Positions 16,946-25,422 are shown, counted from the first letter of the stretch. The stretch is 64,000 bases of DNA from Pseudodesulfovibrio sp. (GCA_016744135.1 JADGEX010000001.1:124001-188000); one strand, 5' to 3'. The notes: generated from the letters alone by a model not told the origin. Made by a program: numbers and translations.

Positions 16946-17209
16946 TTATTGTCTTGTCAGCACTTCCTTCATTCGTTGGTATTCATCCGCAGTGAGTTCT
17001 CCCTTTGCGAATTTTTCCTTGATGATGTTCAGGGAGTCATCCCTGTCTGGTCGTCCACCTTGTCGGGAGGTGAAGGCTTGAAAGAGTTTGGAGATGAGGT
17101 ACACCGCAATCAATGCGAAAAGTATCATCCAAATGAATCCAAACATGCCGCCTCCCATGAACCAGCCGGGGCCACCGCCATTCAATATTCCAAAATTACA
17201 ACTCCACAT
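16946..17209 (-). CDS. small membrane protein with C-terminal SHOCT domain
   Basis: An 87-residue protein: a Gly-rich start, one hydrophobic helix (FGFIWMILFALIAVYLI, about 24-40), a basic linker, and a SHOCT motif at the end (IIKEKFAKGELTADEYQRM). SHOCT domains are short C-terminal helices of unknown role, often found in membrane proteins of metal-stress loci. It is 70 bases downstream of the ZraP-like gene on the same strand, with a GGGGGAG/CTCCCCC hairpin in the gap that may reduce its expression. Its own AAGGAG is 8 bases before the ATG. A membrane-anchored accessory of the ZraP system is likely. Confidence 0.75.
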   Translation of the reverse strand: MWSCNFGILNGGGPGWFMGGGMFGFIWMILFALIAVYLISKLFQAFTSRQGGRPDRDDSLNIIKEKFAKGELTADEYQRMKEVLTRQ

Positions 17210-17278
17210 GATTTAATCTCCTTATGAGCATGAGAGGTGAGGGGGAGTTTCCTCCCCCATCGAATTCGAGATTCAGAC

Positions 17279-17710
17279 CTACCAACGGGGGCAGTTGTAG
17301 CTATTGAAACCCATCATGCCGCGTCCCATGCCTCGGCCCATACCACGCCCCATCATGCCGGGACCCATCATGCCATTGGTCGGGAGATTCTGAGCAGCAG
17401 CCTTTTCATTGAGGGTGGTGATGCCCTCATTGATCTGCTCTGTCAGGCTGCGGACCTTCTTTGCATCAGGATTAGGACTGGCCATGATAGCGGCCAGTTC
17501 AGCGCGGTCTGCATCAATCTCTGCCCTCAGCTTGGCGGTGGAGTTCAGGAAGTCCTGATACGCCTTGTTGTTGGTGTCGAAGGATTGTGCATTGTATCCA
17601 TTGCCATTCCAGCCTCCGCAGTTGCCGTATCCCCATGCCATTGCATCGGTTGCGACGAAAGCGAGACCAACAGCCATAACCAGTGCCAAAGCGATAATGT
17701 TCTTCTTCAT
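17279..17710 (-). CDS. ZraP-like periplasmic zinc/metal-binding chaperone
   Basis: A 143-residue protein. The ATG at 17710 has AGGAG upstream and starts a clean signal peptide (KKNIIALALVMAVGLAF, cleavage after MAWG or DAMA). The mature protein has an aromatic Gly/Asn-rich start, a long helical part (RAELAAIMASPNPDAKKV, then RSLTEQINEG) typical of the CpxP/Spy/ZraP fold, and a Met/Gly-rich tail of MGRGMGRG repeats that could bind soft metal ions. It is divergent from the sensor-kinase gene. A sigma54-type promoter lies 50 bases upstream. In enterobacteria ZraP is made under ZraSR control and buffers envelope metal stress; the same wiring is likely here. Confidence 0.85.
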   Translation of the reverse strand: MKKNIIALALVMAVGLAFVATDAMAWGYGNCGGWNGNGYNAQSFDTNNKAYQDFLNSTAKLRAEIDADRAELAAIMASPNPDAKKVRSLTEQINEGITTLNEKAAAQNLPTNGMMGPGMMGRGMGRGMGRGMMGFNSYNCPRW

Positions 17711-17759
17711 GATAATTTCTCCTATTGAGTGTTTTGTGAACAAGCTTTGCAATGACTAA

Positions 17760-17775
17760 GGCAAGACTGATGCCA
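17760..17775 (-). promoter_or_regulatory. sigma54 (-24/-12) promoter of the ZraP-like operon
   Basis: On the minus strand the sequence is TGGCATCAGTCTTGCC, close to the consensus TGGCAC-N5-TTGCA. It gives a leader of about 40 bases before the ATG. The neighbouring response regulator carries the sigma54-activating AAA+ domain, which supports the call. Confidence 0.8.
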
Positions 17776-17905
17776 AAGAATGACAAAAACCTACAAGCCG
17801 CACTTAATATTGGAGAAAAGTATTTTCCAGCGGAATCCGCCGCGTAATCTGGATTGCGAAGGTAGGCGTGAGTGCTTAAAAAGTGTACACATGAGACATG
17901 CAGAG

Positions 17906-17922
17906 TGTCTAAATTTTAGACA
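17906..17922. promoter_or_regulatory. 17-bp palindrome, candidate enhancer site for the ZraR-like activator
   Basis: TGTCTAAATTTTAGACA has perfect 8-bp arms around one central T. It lies about 130 bases upstream of the ZraP-type sigma54 promoter and 34 bases before the kinase gene, the usual distance for an upstream activating sequence. Partial copies (GAGACATG, CTGTCTCG) flank it. Confidence 0.6.
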
Positions 17923-17955
17923 GGCTGTCTCGATCTGAAAAAGGAAAGCCGAATA

Positions 17956-19797
17956 ATGAAGAAAAGAATCAACATTTTTTTGGGAAATATGTCGCCTTGG
18001 GCTGTTATCGGAATGAGCCTTATCCTTGTAATCGTGGTGCTCGTTTTGGCATTCATGAATTACAATCGCGAAAAACAATATATGGGACGGGTGCTCAGTG
18101 AGAAAGGCTCGGCCTTGATCAAAGCCTTTGAAGCAGGAACACGTACTGGAATGATGGGCATGCTCGGTGAGGGACCCAACCTGCAGGTGTTGATGCAAGA
18201 GATCGCGACCCAACCCGACATCCTCTACATTGCCGTGGTAGACTCCTCCGGAGAAATTCTTGCACATAGTAATGAGGTTGAAATCGGTCAGCAGTTTATT
18301 TCCGAAAAGGATATGACCGAGTTGGCTGTCACCAAGGATTCTCAGTGGCGTGTCGTAGGTGAATCCGAAGGCACAAAGTCTTTCGAGGTGTACAAGCGAT
18401 TCCTCCCTGTTTTGGCACAGCGCACACAATCTGACCAACCTGCCACAATGCAGCAAAGAAGAAGCCAAATGATGCAGCGCATGATGGGCAGACAGTCAGG
18501 AGACATGTCCGATGATTGGTGCCAACCGGGCTGGATGAGTGGACTTAAACAGGACAGGATATTAGACCCAGCCGAACGACCTGCCATATTTATCGGTATG
18601 GACGTAGCTCCGTTCGAGGAGGCCATTGCCGAAGACGTTTCATTAACATTGACCATGTCAGGTATCCTGCTGCTCTTGGGCCTTGGTGGCGTGGTGTCCT
18701 TGTTCTGGATGCAAAGCCACACACGGTCCAAGAAACTTTTGCAGGACTCTCAAGCGTTGACCGCAGAGATGGTAGCGAACATCCCAGAAGGTCTGGTTGT
18801 ATGTGATCCTGATGGACGAATCACCTATGCAAACGACATTGCCCTTGCTCTGTTGGCGCGTGATTATGATGATATCACACGGATTGTGGGACAACAGGCC
18901 AAAACGTTCTTGCCCGATGAACTCTGGGTGCTTCGCTCCTCAGTAAATACCGAACAGCAGGTAGTTGAGAAAGAAATGGAACTTGCGTTGAATGACGGAC
19001 GTAAGTTGCCTATAGCGGCGGTTGTTACTGACATCATCACCGAAGAGGGAGTCAATGTCGGCCAGTTGTTTATGGTTCGCGACCTGAGTCAGGTCAAAGA
19101 ACTCCAAGAAGAGGTTCGCAAAGCCGATAGGATGGCAGCTATTGGTCATCTTGCCGCAGGTGTTGCTCATGAGGTGCGCAACCCTCTGAGTTCCATCAAG
19201 GGCTATGCAACCTACTTCGGCTCCCTTTTTGATGAAGGCAGCGACAATCGAAAGGCAGCAGAGGTCATGACCTCTGAAGTTGATCGACTGAACCGAGTCA
19301 TATCCGAACTCCTTGAAATGGCTCGTCCGGCTGACGTCAAACTGCGCGACACGGATGTCTCAACGCTTCTTGAAAGCTCTCTGCGCTTGGTTAAACAGGA
19401 AGCCGAAAGCGCGGGCGTGTCCGTGTCCTTGGAGGCAGCCAAAGACATAGGAAATGTCACCCTCGACCCGGATCGAATGACACAAGCCATGATCAACCTC
19501 TATGTCAATGCCATTCAGGCCATGCCGGATGGAGGCTCACTTGCAGTCAATGCCAGCAGACAAGAGGCTTCCTTGCAGTTGACGGTTTCAGATACAGGTG
19601 CAGGTCTTCCTGACGCTGACGTGTCGCGCATATTTGATCCGTACTTCACGACCAAACAGACCGGAACAGGGTTGGGCCTTGCCATCGTGAGCAAGATTGT
19701 CGAAGCCCATTCCGGCGAAATCACAGTTGAATATACCGGGCCAAATGGAACAGCTTTTACCATTCTCATTCCGATAGAATCAAAAGGAACGGCGTAA
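17956..19797 (+). CDS. sensor histidine kinase, ZraS-like
   Basis: A 613-residue membrane sensor. One transmembrane helix lies at about residues 14-35, then a periplasmic domain of about 190 residues containing a Met/Gln/Arg-rich segment (QQRRSQMMQRMMGRQ) that could sense a soft metal, a second helix at about 230-252, a PAS domain (ANIPEGLVVCDPDGRI), and HisKA with the acceptor His in AGVAHEVRNP. The ATP-binding domain has N, G1 and G2 boxes (YVNAIQAM, DTGAGL, TGTGLGLAIV). AAGGA precedes the ATG. The next gene, two bases after the stop, encodes the cognate regulator. Copper, silver or zinc is the likely signal, judged from the passenger genes. Confidence 0.87.
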   Translation: MKKRINIFLGNMSPWAVIGMSLILVIVVLVLAFMNYNREKQYMGRVLSEKGSALIKAFEAGTRTGMMGMLGEGPNLQVLMQEIATQPDILYIAVVDSSGEILAHSNEVEIGQQFISEKDMTELAVTKDSQWRVVGESEGTKSFEVYKRFLPVLAQRTQSDQPATMQQRRSQMMQRMMGRQSGDMSDDWCQPGWMSGLKQDRILDPAERPAIFIGMDVAPFEEAIAEDVSLTLTMSGILLLLGLGGVVSLFWMQSHTRSKKLLQDSQALTAEMVANIPEGLVVCDPDGRITYANDIALALLARDYDDITRIVGQQAKTFLPDELWVLRSSVNTEQQVVEKEMELALNDGRKLPIAAVVTDIITEEGVNVGQLFMVRDLSQVKELQEEVRKADRMAAIGHLAAGVAHEVRNPLSSIKGYATYFGSLFDEGSDNRKAAEVMTSEVDRLNRVISELLEMARPADVKLRDTDVSTLLESSLRLVKQEAESAGVSVSLEAAKDIGNVTLDPDRMTQAMINLYVNAIQAMPDGGSLAVNASRQEASLQLTVSDTGAGLPDADVSRIFDPYFTTKQTGTGLGLAIVSKIVEAHSGEITVEYTGPNGTAFTILIPIESKGTA

Positions 19798-19799
19798 AT

Positions 19800-21170
19800 A
19801 TGAGTGCCAAGATTTTAGTTGTAGACGACGACAAAGCACACCTCTCAATGCTCAAAACTATGCTCACGGGGTGGGCGTACGCAGTTGTGGGCGTGGAAGA
19901 TGGTGGAGACGCCATTGAGAAAGTGAAGAAGGCTCCCTTTGACGCTGTTCTGATGGACGTCAGAATGGCAAGAATCGGTGGCATTGAAGCCCTGAGCCAG
20001 ATCAAGGATTATAACCCCGCCATTCCAGTTGTGATCATGACCGCATACTCTTCCGTCGACACAGCCGTGGAGGCGATGAAGTTGGGGGCGTACGATTACC
20101 TGACCAAGCCCCTGAACTTTGATGAACTCAAAATGACTTTGGAGCGTTCTCTGGACCACATGACGCTCATCAAGGAAAACCAATCCCTCAAAGAGAGAAT
20201 ATCGGAAGACTCAAGCCTGACGGACATTATCGGCAACAGCAAGCCCATGAATGAGCTTGTCAGCATGGTGAAAACAGTTGCCTCGACGGAGGCCACGATT
20301 TTGATCTCCGGCGAGAGCGGTACCGGGAAGGAGTTGTTTGCCAAAGCGATCCACGCAAACAGCAACCGGAAGAAGGCACCGCTTGTGACTGTCAATTGCG
20401 CAGCCCTGACTGACACCCTTTTGGAGTCCGAGCTGTTTGGTCACGAAAAAGGTGCGTTCACTGGAGCAGACAAGAAAAGGGATGGCCGTTTCATGCAGGC
20501 CAACGGTGGCTCCATATTCTTGGATGAGGTTGGTGAAATACCGATGCCCATGCAGGCCAAGTTGCTCCGAGCTATTCAAGAGCGAGAAATCCAACGAGTC
20601 GGCAGTGACAAAGTCTTAAAGGTTGATGTCCGAATCATCGCAGCGACTAACAGAGACCTCTTGGTTGAAGTCGAAAAAGGGACTTTCCGAGAAGACCTTT
20701 ATTACAGGCTGAACGTGGTGAACCTCTGGATTCCGTCTTTGAAGGAGCGTGGAGAGGATACGCCGCTGTTGGCTACATTTTTCTTGAAACGTTTCTCCGA
20801 GTTCAACAGAAAGCAGTTGAAGGGATTTACCCCCATGGCAATGGATGTGCTCGTGAAATACGATTGGCCCGGAAATGTTCGTGAACTGGAAAACGCAGTG
20901 GAAAGAGCAGTCATTCTTTCCGCTGGTGAATATGTGTCTGAAAAGGATTTGCCTCCAGCACTCACGCAGCATTTCGAAAACGTTTGTGGCTCCAATGGAA
21001 GCCAGCATCACGTCGGCGGCAAGTCGCTGCAAGAGATCGAAAAGGTTGCCATCGAAGAAACGCTGACACAGACGGAAGGCAACAAAAGCGAGGCGGCAAA
21101 GTTGCTGGGCATCACGCGCACGACGTTGGACAATAAGATCAAGAAGTATGAAATATTTATTAAGAAATAA
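19800..21170 (+). CDS. sigma54-dependent response regulator, ZraR/NtrC-like
   Basis: A 456-residue activator in three parts. The receiver domain has acidic residues near DDDKAHL, the phospho-acceptor Asp in VLMDVRM (about 53) and the Lys in LTKPL. The AAA+ domain has Walker A GESGTGKE, the sigma54 contact loop GAFTGA and Walker B IFLDEVG. The C-terminal Fis-type helix-turn-helix reads GNKSEAAKLLGITRTTLDNKI. It is translationally close to the kinase gene. It should activate the ZraP-type promoter at 17760-17775, and possibly the near-consensus sigma54 site before cusC, which lies outside the transposon. It is the last gene before the right transposon end. Confidence 0.92.
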   Translation: MSAKILVVDDDKAHLSMLKTMLTGWAYAVVGVEDGGDAIEKVKKAPFDAVLMDVRMARIGGIEALSQIKDYNPAIPVVIMTAYSSVDTAVEAMKLGAYDYLTKPLNFDELKMTLERSLDHMTLIKENQSLKERISEDSSLTDIIGNSKPMNELVSMVKTVASTEATILISGESGTGKELFAKAIHANSNRKKAPLVTVNCAALTDTLLESELFGHEKGAFTGADKKRDGRFMQANGGSIFLDEVGEIPMPMQAKLLRAIQEREIQRVGSDKVLKVDVRIIAATNRDLLVEVEKGTFREDLYYRLNVVNLWIPSLKERGEDTPLLATFFLKRFSEFNRKQLKGFTPMAMDVLVKYDWPGNVRELENAVERAVILSAGEYVSEKDLPPALTQHFENVCGSNGSQHHVGGKSLQEIEKVAIEETLTQTEGNKSEAAKLLGITRTTLDNKIKKYEIFIKK

Positions 21171-21259
21171 CGATCGCGTTTTTTTACTGTCTCGCAATTA
21201 GAAATTATTATTACAACAGTCAGACATTTAAGAGGAGGGGGAACCACTTGGGGCGCTTT

Positions 21260-21297
21260 CTAAGCGTGCGTTTTTTCCCTTTCTATGGAGTGTCCCC
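21260..21297 (-). repeat. right 38-bp inverted repeat of the Tn3-family transposon
   Basis: Read inward from the right end the sequence begins GGGGACACTCCATAGAAAGG, matching the left repeat at GGGG-CACTCCATAGA and again at GCACG further in. It is followed outside by TATAA. Confidence 0.9.
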
Positions 21298-21302
21298 TAT
21301 AA
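21298..21302. repeat. target-site duplication, right copy
   Basis: TATAA, identical to 13193-13197. Confidence 0.9.
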
Positions 21303-21317
21303 CTTTCTCATGGAGTG

Positions 21318-23414
21318 CTACGGAAGGCGAACGATTGCTATCGTGATGTCATCTTCCTGCATGATCTCCCCTCGGAAACGATTCAGCGTTTGGGTGAGTA
21401 TTTCGATCAGCTTGGCAGCCGAAGCTTTTTTGTTGTCCCTGATGAGAGCTTTCAACCTGTCCTTGCCGAACATCTCGCCGTCGGGGGAAGTCATCTCCCA
21501 GATTCCATCGGTGCCGACGATAACAAGTTGACCACTTTTCAGGTCTGATCGTTCGTTGAGTTCGAACTCGACATCGTTAATAACACCAAGCGGCAGGCCA
21601 TCTCCGCCCAGTTCTTCAAAGTCATCTGTTGTCAGGCTGTAAACAAGAGCGGGGTCGTGTCCTGCTCTTACCCAGCGTATGGTTTGTGTTTGCGTGAGTT
21701 CCAAAAGGAAGAGGGTCATGAAGCGACCCGACTGATCCACGTCTTCGCTGATCAAGCGGTTTGCATTTTGGACTGCCACATGAAGAGGCTCTCCTGCGCC
21801 GATATGGCTGCGGAGGTATGCGCGTGCAGATGACATCATCAACGCGGCAGGTACGCCGTGTCCACTGACGTCTCCAACAGCCACTACGAGACTGACTTCG
21901 CCACCCTCCCGCCGAGGAATGAATCCGAAGTAGTCGCCGCCCGTTTCGTCGCAGTACATGCTTGTTGCCGCTATATCCGCTCCTCGGAAATGGGGCACTT
22001 CCGAAGGAAGCAGGTCCTGCTGAACCTGTTGCGCCATTTCCAGTGAATTCTTCAGTGCGACTCTTTCCTCCAGTTCGGGGACCATTTTGTTAAACGATTG
22101 TCCCAGTTGACCTATTTCGTCTTTGCCTCGGACGTCAGCCCGCGCGGAAAAATCGCCTTTGGCCACTCTCCCGACAGCAGTTGCGAGAGCTGAAACATTT
22201 CTTGTTACCAGTTTGGATGAAAGGAAGGCGAGTACGATGACGAGCAAGGCAACGCCAAGGACGACATAACTCATTGTCTGATCGTGCTTTCCTACCTGTG
22301 TCAGGATGAATTCCTTTGCCGTGAGAGCTTCACGCACGATGTCGGTCTTGGGGACGATAATCATGAGAGCTGCGCCACCCTGATCAATGGGGGCGTATGC
22401 CCAGAGAGCGTCATTGCCTTCATACGGCATTTCCGTGACACCCGGCGTGAGTGCCCGAAGCGCATTCATCATGATTCCGTATTGCTCTTTATCCGTAGAA
22501 ATAAGCCAAGCGTCTTCTTCCGGGACGATCCAGTGGTTGCGCATGCCGTTCTGGGCTATTTCCCTAGCTATGACTTTGAGTCGACTTTCATTGGTTTTGG
22601 GGTCGACCTCTGGTGCGACAAGAATTGAGATTGCCTGTTCGGAAAATATGGAGACATGATGACTCTTGTGCAACAAGGCACCAACAGGAATCACAATGCT
22701 TGCGCTTCCTTGCAGTCCGCCTTTGGCATCACGGATGGGGGCGGTGACTCGGAAAGCGATTCTTCGGGTTCGGGAGTCGATGGTCGGGGGAGACCAGCTC
22801 AAAGTCTGGGCCAGTGGCTGCCGTTCGTTGTTGCGCCCTCGCATCATCGGCATTGTGTCCGAAGGCTTTGGGTATATGACCGTATTCCCGTCAGGGAGGC
22901 GAACCTCAATCCATAGAGTCAGTTTGGGGTATTCAAATTTCACTTGTCCCAAAAGAGGCAACAGCATTGAGTTTAGATGTGCAACATCAGGAGCTTTGGT
23001 ACTTCCTTTGGCTCCTTGTGTTTTTATGGATGTGAAATCTACGAGAAGCTCCCGGCGGCCTCTCATGTGGAGTGAATAATAGTCTGCCTGTGCTTCCGGG
23101 ATTTGTGCTGTGGGCGGTTGGTATGATTGGTCAGGCATCGTATGTGAATGGCCGTATAATACTCCTTCGATTTTTGAGGCAAGAAATAGGGTGCTGCTTT
23201 CCAGGAGCTGCTTTTCTCGCTTGAGAACGCGTGCATGGTCTTCAACTATTCGCTTTAGTCCAGTGCTGGCTTTGTGAACCAGGGTGTTGGAACTGCGGAC
23301 CGCGAGGCTTTCTCCCAGTTGGAGCAAATCTTTCTGTACCCCTGTCCGGACAACCAGCAGGGGGGCAAGAGAAATCAGGAGTAGAAGGATTAGCAGTTTG
23401 TAGCGGATGCCCAT
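21318..23414 (-). CDS. membrane sensor PP2C-type serine phosphatase (SpoIIE/RsbU-like)
   Basis: A 698-residue protein starting at the ATG at 23414, five bases after GGAG. It has an N-terminal membrane helix (about 5-22), an extracytoplasmic sensory region of about 350 residues, a second membrane helix (about 375-396), a HAMP domain (RVAKGDFSARADVRGKDEIG), a linker helix (LEMAQQVQQDLLPSEVP) and the SpoIIE phosphatase domain. Metal-binding acids are in ETGGDYFGF, AVGDVSGHG, GTDGIWE and MQEDDITIAIV. The usual partners (anti-sigma kinase, STAS protein) are absent. The only nearby protein with a GHKL ATPase domain is the acceptor-less kinase-like protein at 12113-13114, which was adjacent before the transposon insertion, so the two may form an unusual signalling pair. 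Confidence 0.85.
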   Translation of the reverse strand: MGIRYKLLILLLLISLAPLLVVRTGVQKDLLQLGESLAVRSSNTLVHKASTGLKRIVEDHARVLKREKQLLESSTLFLASKIEGVLYGHSHTMPDQSYQPPTAQIPEAQADYYSLHMRGRRELLVDFTSIKTQGAKGSTKAPDVAHLNSMLLPLLGQVKFEYPKLTLWIEVRLPDGNTVIYPKPSDTMPMMRGRNNERQPLAQTLSWSPPTIDSRTRRIAFRVTAPIRDAKGGLQGSASIVIPVGALLHKSHHVSIFSEQAISILVAPEVDPKTNESRLKVIAREIAQNGMRNHWIVPEEDAWLISTDKEQYGIMMNALRALTPGVTEMPYEGNDALWAYAPIDQGGAALMIIVPKTDIVREALTAKEFILTQVGKHDQTMSYVVLGVALLVIVLAFLSSKLVTRNVSALATAVGRVAKGDFSARADVRGKDEIGQLGQSFNKMVPELEERVALKNSLEMAQQVQQDLLPSEVPHFRGADIAATSMYCDETGGDYFGFIPRREGGEVSLVVAVGDVSGHGVPAALMMSSARAYLRSHIGAGEPLHVAVQNANRLISEDVDQSGRFMTLFLLELTQTQTIRWVRAGHDPALVYSLTTDDFEELGGDGLPLGVINDVEFELNERSDLKSGQLVIVGTDGIWEMTSPDGEMFGKDRLKALIRDNKKASAAKLIEILTQTLNRFRGEIMQEDDITIAIVRLP

Positions 23415-23741
23415 AAACACTCCGTTGAGTGGCGATTTATCATATGAAACCGTATCATATTGGCACAGAAAGGTGTACAGTATATGAGGTCAGTATACCA
23501 TAATGACTGGCACGGCTATCTTGTGAACAAGAATAGCCCATCGTTATGGCATGAGGCGTTGTTTTTCATGAATGATGACGTTTTTTGCACATACGCACAA
23601 ATATTGTGAATGGGTGTGCGCTAAATCATACTAAATTGATCGGAATTAATGATTGGATATCTCTCTAACTGGCAATAATAAAAGGGCTTCAAGCGGATGG
23701 CACGTAGATTGATTGTATTTGAACAAACGGATGGAGTTTGG
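23415..23741. promoter_or_regulatory. 327-base regulatory gap between the phosphatase gene and the cus operon
   Basis: No gene is seen here. It holds CACAAATATTGTG (23596-23608), a perfect palindrome about 90 bases upstream of the sigma54-like site, which could be an activator site. It also holds a longer imperfect hairpin around CTTGTGAACAAG (about 23519-23531). The transcription starts of two divergent units should lie here. Confidence 0.5.
23698..23713 (+). promoter_or_regulatory. candidate sigma54 promoter of the cus operon
   Basis: TGGCACGTAGATTGAT has a perfect -24 element and correct spacing, but the -12 element is TTGAT rather than TTGCT. It predicts a start about 17 bases before the cusC ATG, leaving just room for the GGAG. 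It would place the operon under the sigma54 activator at 19800-21170. Confidence 0.5.
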
Positions 23742-25103
23742 ATGAAGTTGGTAAAAGCCTCATTTTTCATTGTTTCGTTGGTTGCGACTGTGCTTTGTGT
23801 CGCCCCCAACTCGCATGCTCAAGAACAGGAGAACCTGTCAGGAAATATCCCAGGCAGCTATCTTGGTGCCAGGGCTGAGTTGGGTGAGTTGAAGCTTTTT
23901 TTGCAGCGGGCAGCCGAAAGCAACAATGAACTCCGAGCCGCATTTCAGAAGTGGCAGGCGGCGATAAAGCGTTCCGACCGGGCTGATGTGCTACCCGATC
24001 CCAAATTCAATTTCGGGTACTACACGACTCCTCTTGAGACACGTGGCGGCCCGGCCAGGTACAAGTATGGCCTGGCACAGACACTACCGTTTTTCGGCAA
24101 GCTGGACTATAAGGAGCAGATGGCACTTCGGGAAGCGGATGGCCTTAAAGCAAAGCTCAATGGTCTCAAGCTTACGACATTCTATCAGGTCAAGCGAGTG
24201 TATTACGAATACGCTTACCTTGCCCGTGCCATCGACATTACCGAGGAAAACATCGAGTTGATGAAGTACTTGGAGAAGATAGCTACTGCCCGATATACCA
24301 CGGGGTCGGCCAAGCATGCTGATGTCATTCGTCCACAGGTCGAGCTCGGCAAGCTGGAAGATCGGCTCAATTCTCTCAATGATCTCAAGTATCCACTGGC
24401 AGCCCAGCTCAATGCCTTGTTGGACCGTCCGGTCAAGACGGAAATTGCGTTTCCTCCTTCCATTCCGATCATGACGATGACCGATTCGCCCGATGATCTT
24501 GACGCTGAGCTTCAGGCGGCGAATCCTAACCTGTTGTACTGGGAAACGGTTGTGAAGAAGGAAGAGGCTGGCAAAAGATTGGCCGAGAGGAACTATTATC
24601 CTGATTTCACCTTCGGGGTGGACGTCACGGAAGTGGATGACGCTCGCAATTCTGGAGTGATCGGCGATGGGCAGAATCCCGTCATGACCTCCATGTCTTT
24701 CAATATTCCGATTTGGCTTGGAGCGCGAGAGGCTGCCGTGGACGAAAGTCAGGCAAAAATATTGGCAGCCAGACGGAGTCGTATCGGTCTGGAGCAGAAA
24801 CTTCGCGCAAGCCTGGAATTGGCTCTCTACAAGTATCGCGACGCTGGCAGGAAAATAAATCTGTATCGGGACACGCTTGTTCCCAAGGCAGAACAGGCGC
24901 TTGGTGTGACCGTGGAAGCATTCATGACCGGCCAGGGCACCTCGCTTGATATGATTGATGCCGAAAAGACTTTGTTGGAATTACAGCTCGCCTACTACCG
25001 GGCGCTGACTGATCAGGCCCAGCGTCTGGCTGAGATTGAAACTCTGGTGGGACGCGAACTTCCGTGCGAGTTCCATGGGTCGCTTTTGAAGAAGGATAAG
25101 TAA
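23742..25103 (+). CDS. cusC: outer-membrane factor of the RND efflux system (CusC/TolC-like)
   Basis: A 453-residue protein. The ATG at 23742 follows GGAG and begins a signal peptide (KLVKASFFIVSLVATVLC, cleavage after SHA). The mature part has two outer-membrane-efflux repeats of long helices (for example AAESNNELRAAFQKWQAA and LAERNYYPDFTFGVD, with SARYT-type turns). There is no lipobox Cys at the cleavage site, unlike E. coli CusC. It starts the operon cusC-YHS-cusB-cusA and should form the channel through the outer membrane for periplasmic copper or silver export. Confidence 0.85.
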   Translation: MKLVKASFFIVSLVATVLCVAPNSHAQEQENLSGNIPGSYLGARAELGELKLFLQRAAESNNELRAAFQKWQAAIKRSDRADVLPDPKFNFGYYTTPLETRGGPARYKYGLAQTLPFFGKLDYKEQMALREADGLKAKLNGLKLTTFYQVKRVYYEYAYLARAIDITEENIELMKYLEKIATARYTTGSAKHADVIRPQVELGKLEDRLNSLNDLKYPLAAQLNALLDRPVKTEIAFPPSIPIMTMTDSPDDLDAELQAANPNLLYWETVVKKEEAGKRLAERNYYPDFTFGVDVTEVDDARNSGVIGDGQNPVMTSMSFNIPIWLGAREAAVDESQAKILAARRSRIGLEQKLRASLELALYKYRDAGRKINLYRDTLVPKAEQALGVTVEAFMTGQGTSLDMIDAEKTLLELQLAYYRALTDQAQRLAEIETLVGRELPCEFHGSLLKKDK

Positions 25104-25106
25104 ATT

Positions 25107-25370
25107 ATGCGAATTGACGGGATATTTACTCCATTCATTTTCATGGTTGTTTTTATGCTCGTCGCCGGCATCGCCCATGCGGCTCCCGGCAACCAGAAAA
25201 AATGTCCTGTCATGGGCTTTGATGTCAGCCGCGATTTGTTCACAGATTACCAGGCTAGGCGTATTTATTTCTGCTGTTCGGCCTGTCCAGGCGATTTTAA
25301 GAAGCAGCCTGATTTCTACATGGAAAAGATGCGCCGCGACGGCGTTGTCCTGGAAGAAGTCTCGGCGTGA
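25107..25370 (+). CDS. exported YHS-domain metal-binding protein
   Basis: An 87-residue protein with a signal peptide (IDGIFTPFIFMVVFMLVAG, cleavage after AHA) and a single YHS-like domain: KCPVMGFDV, then YFCCSACPGDFKK. Three to four Cys in this arrangement bind copper-type metals in related proteins. It begins three bases after the cusC stop, inside the operon. It probably acts as a periplasmic metal carrier feeding the efflux adaptor, similar in role to CusF although unrelated in fold. Confidence 0.78.
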   Translation: MRIDGIFTPFIFMVVFMLVAGIAHAAPGNQKKCPVMGFDVSRDLFTDYQARRIYFCCSACPGDFKKQPDFYMEKMRRDGVVLEEVSA

Positions 25371-25422
25371 TGTTCGCATCATGAGCCGACCATGAACGAT
25401 ATAAGTTGAAGTAGGGGATACC

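Larger units (their letters stand above)
13198..21297. mobile_element. Tn3-family transposon, 8100 bp, carrying a Zra-like metal-stress system
   Basis: Both ends begin GGGGRCACTCCATAGA and stay similar for about 38 bp. A 5-bp duplication TATAA flanks the unit, as is typical for Tn3-family insertion. It encodes a full-length transposase (13231-16155), a divergent serine resolvase (16292-16918) with the space between them for res, and a passenger block: SHOCT protein, ZraP-like protein, sensor kinase and sigma54 activator. Removing it joins the kinase-like gene and the PP2C gene directly. The unit appears intact and may be mobile. Confidence 0.93.

Noticed and set aside
23508-23523. TGGCACGGCTATCTTG as a second sigma54 promoter before cusC
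   Set aside because: The -24 element is good but the TTG of the -12 element is shifted by two bases, and the position is too far from the gene. It may instead be part of a hairpin.
16277-23531. TGTGAACA recurring before tnpR, near the ZraP-type start and before cusC as a shared operator
   Set aside because: Eight bases at three unlike positions relative to promoters; one is downstream of the predicted start. Too weak to call.
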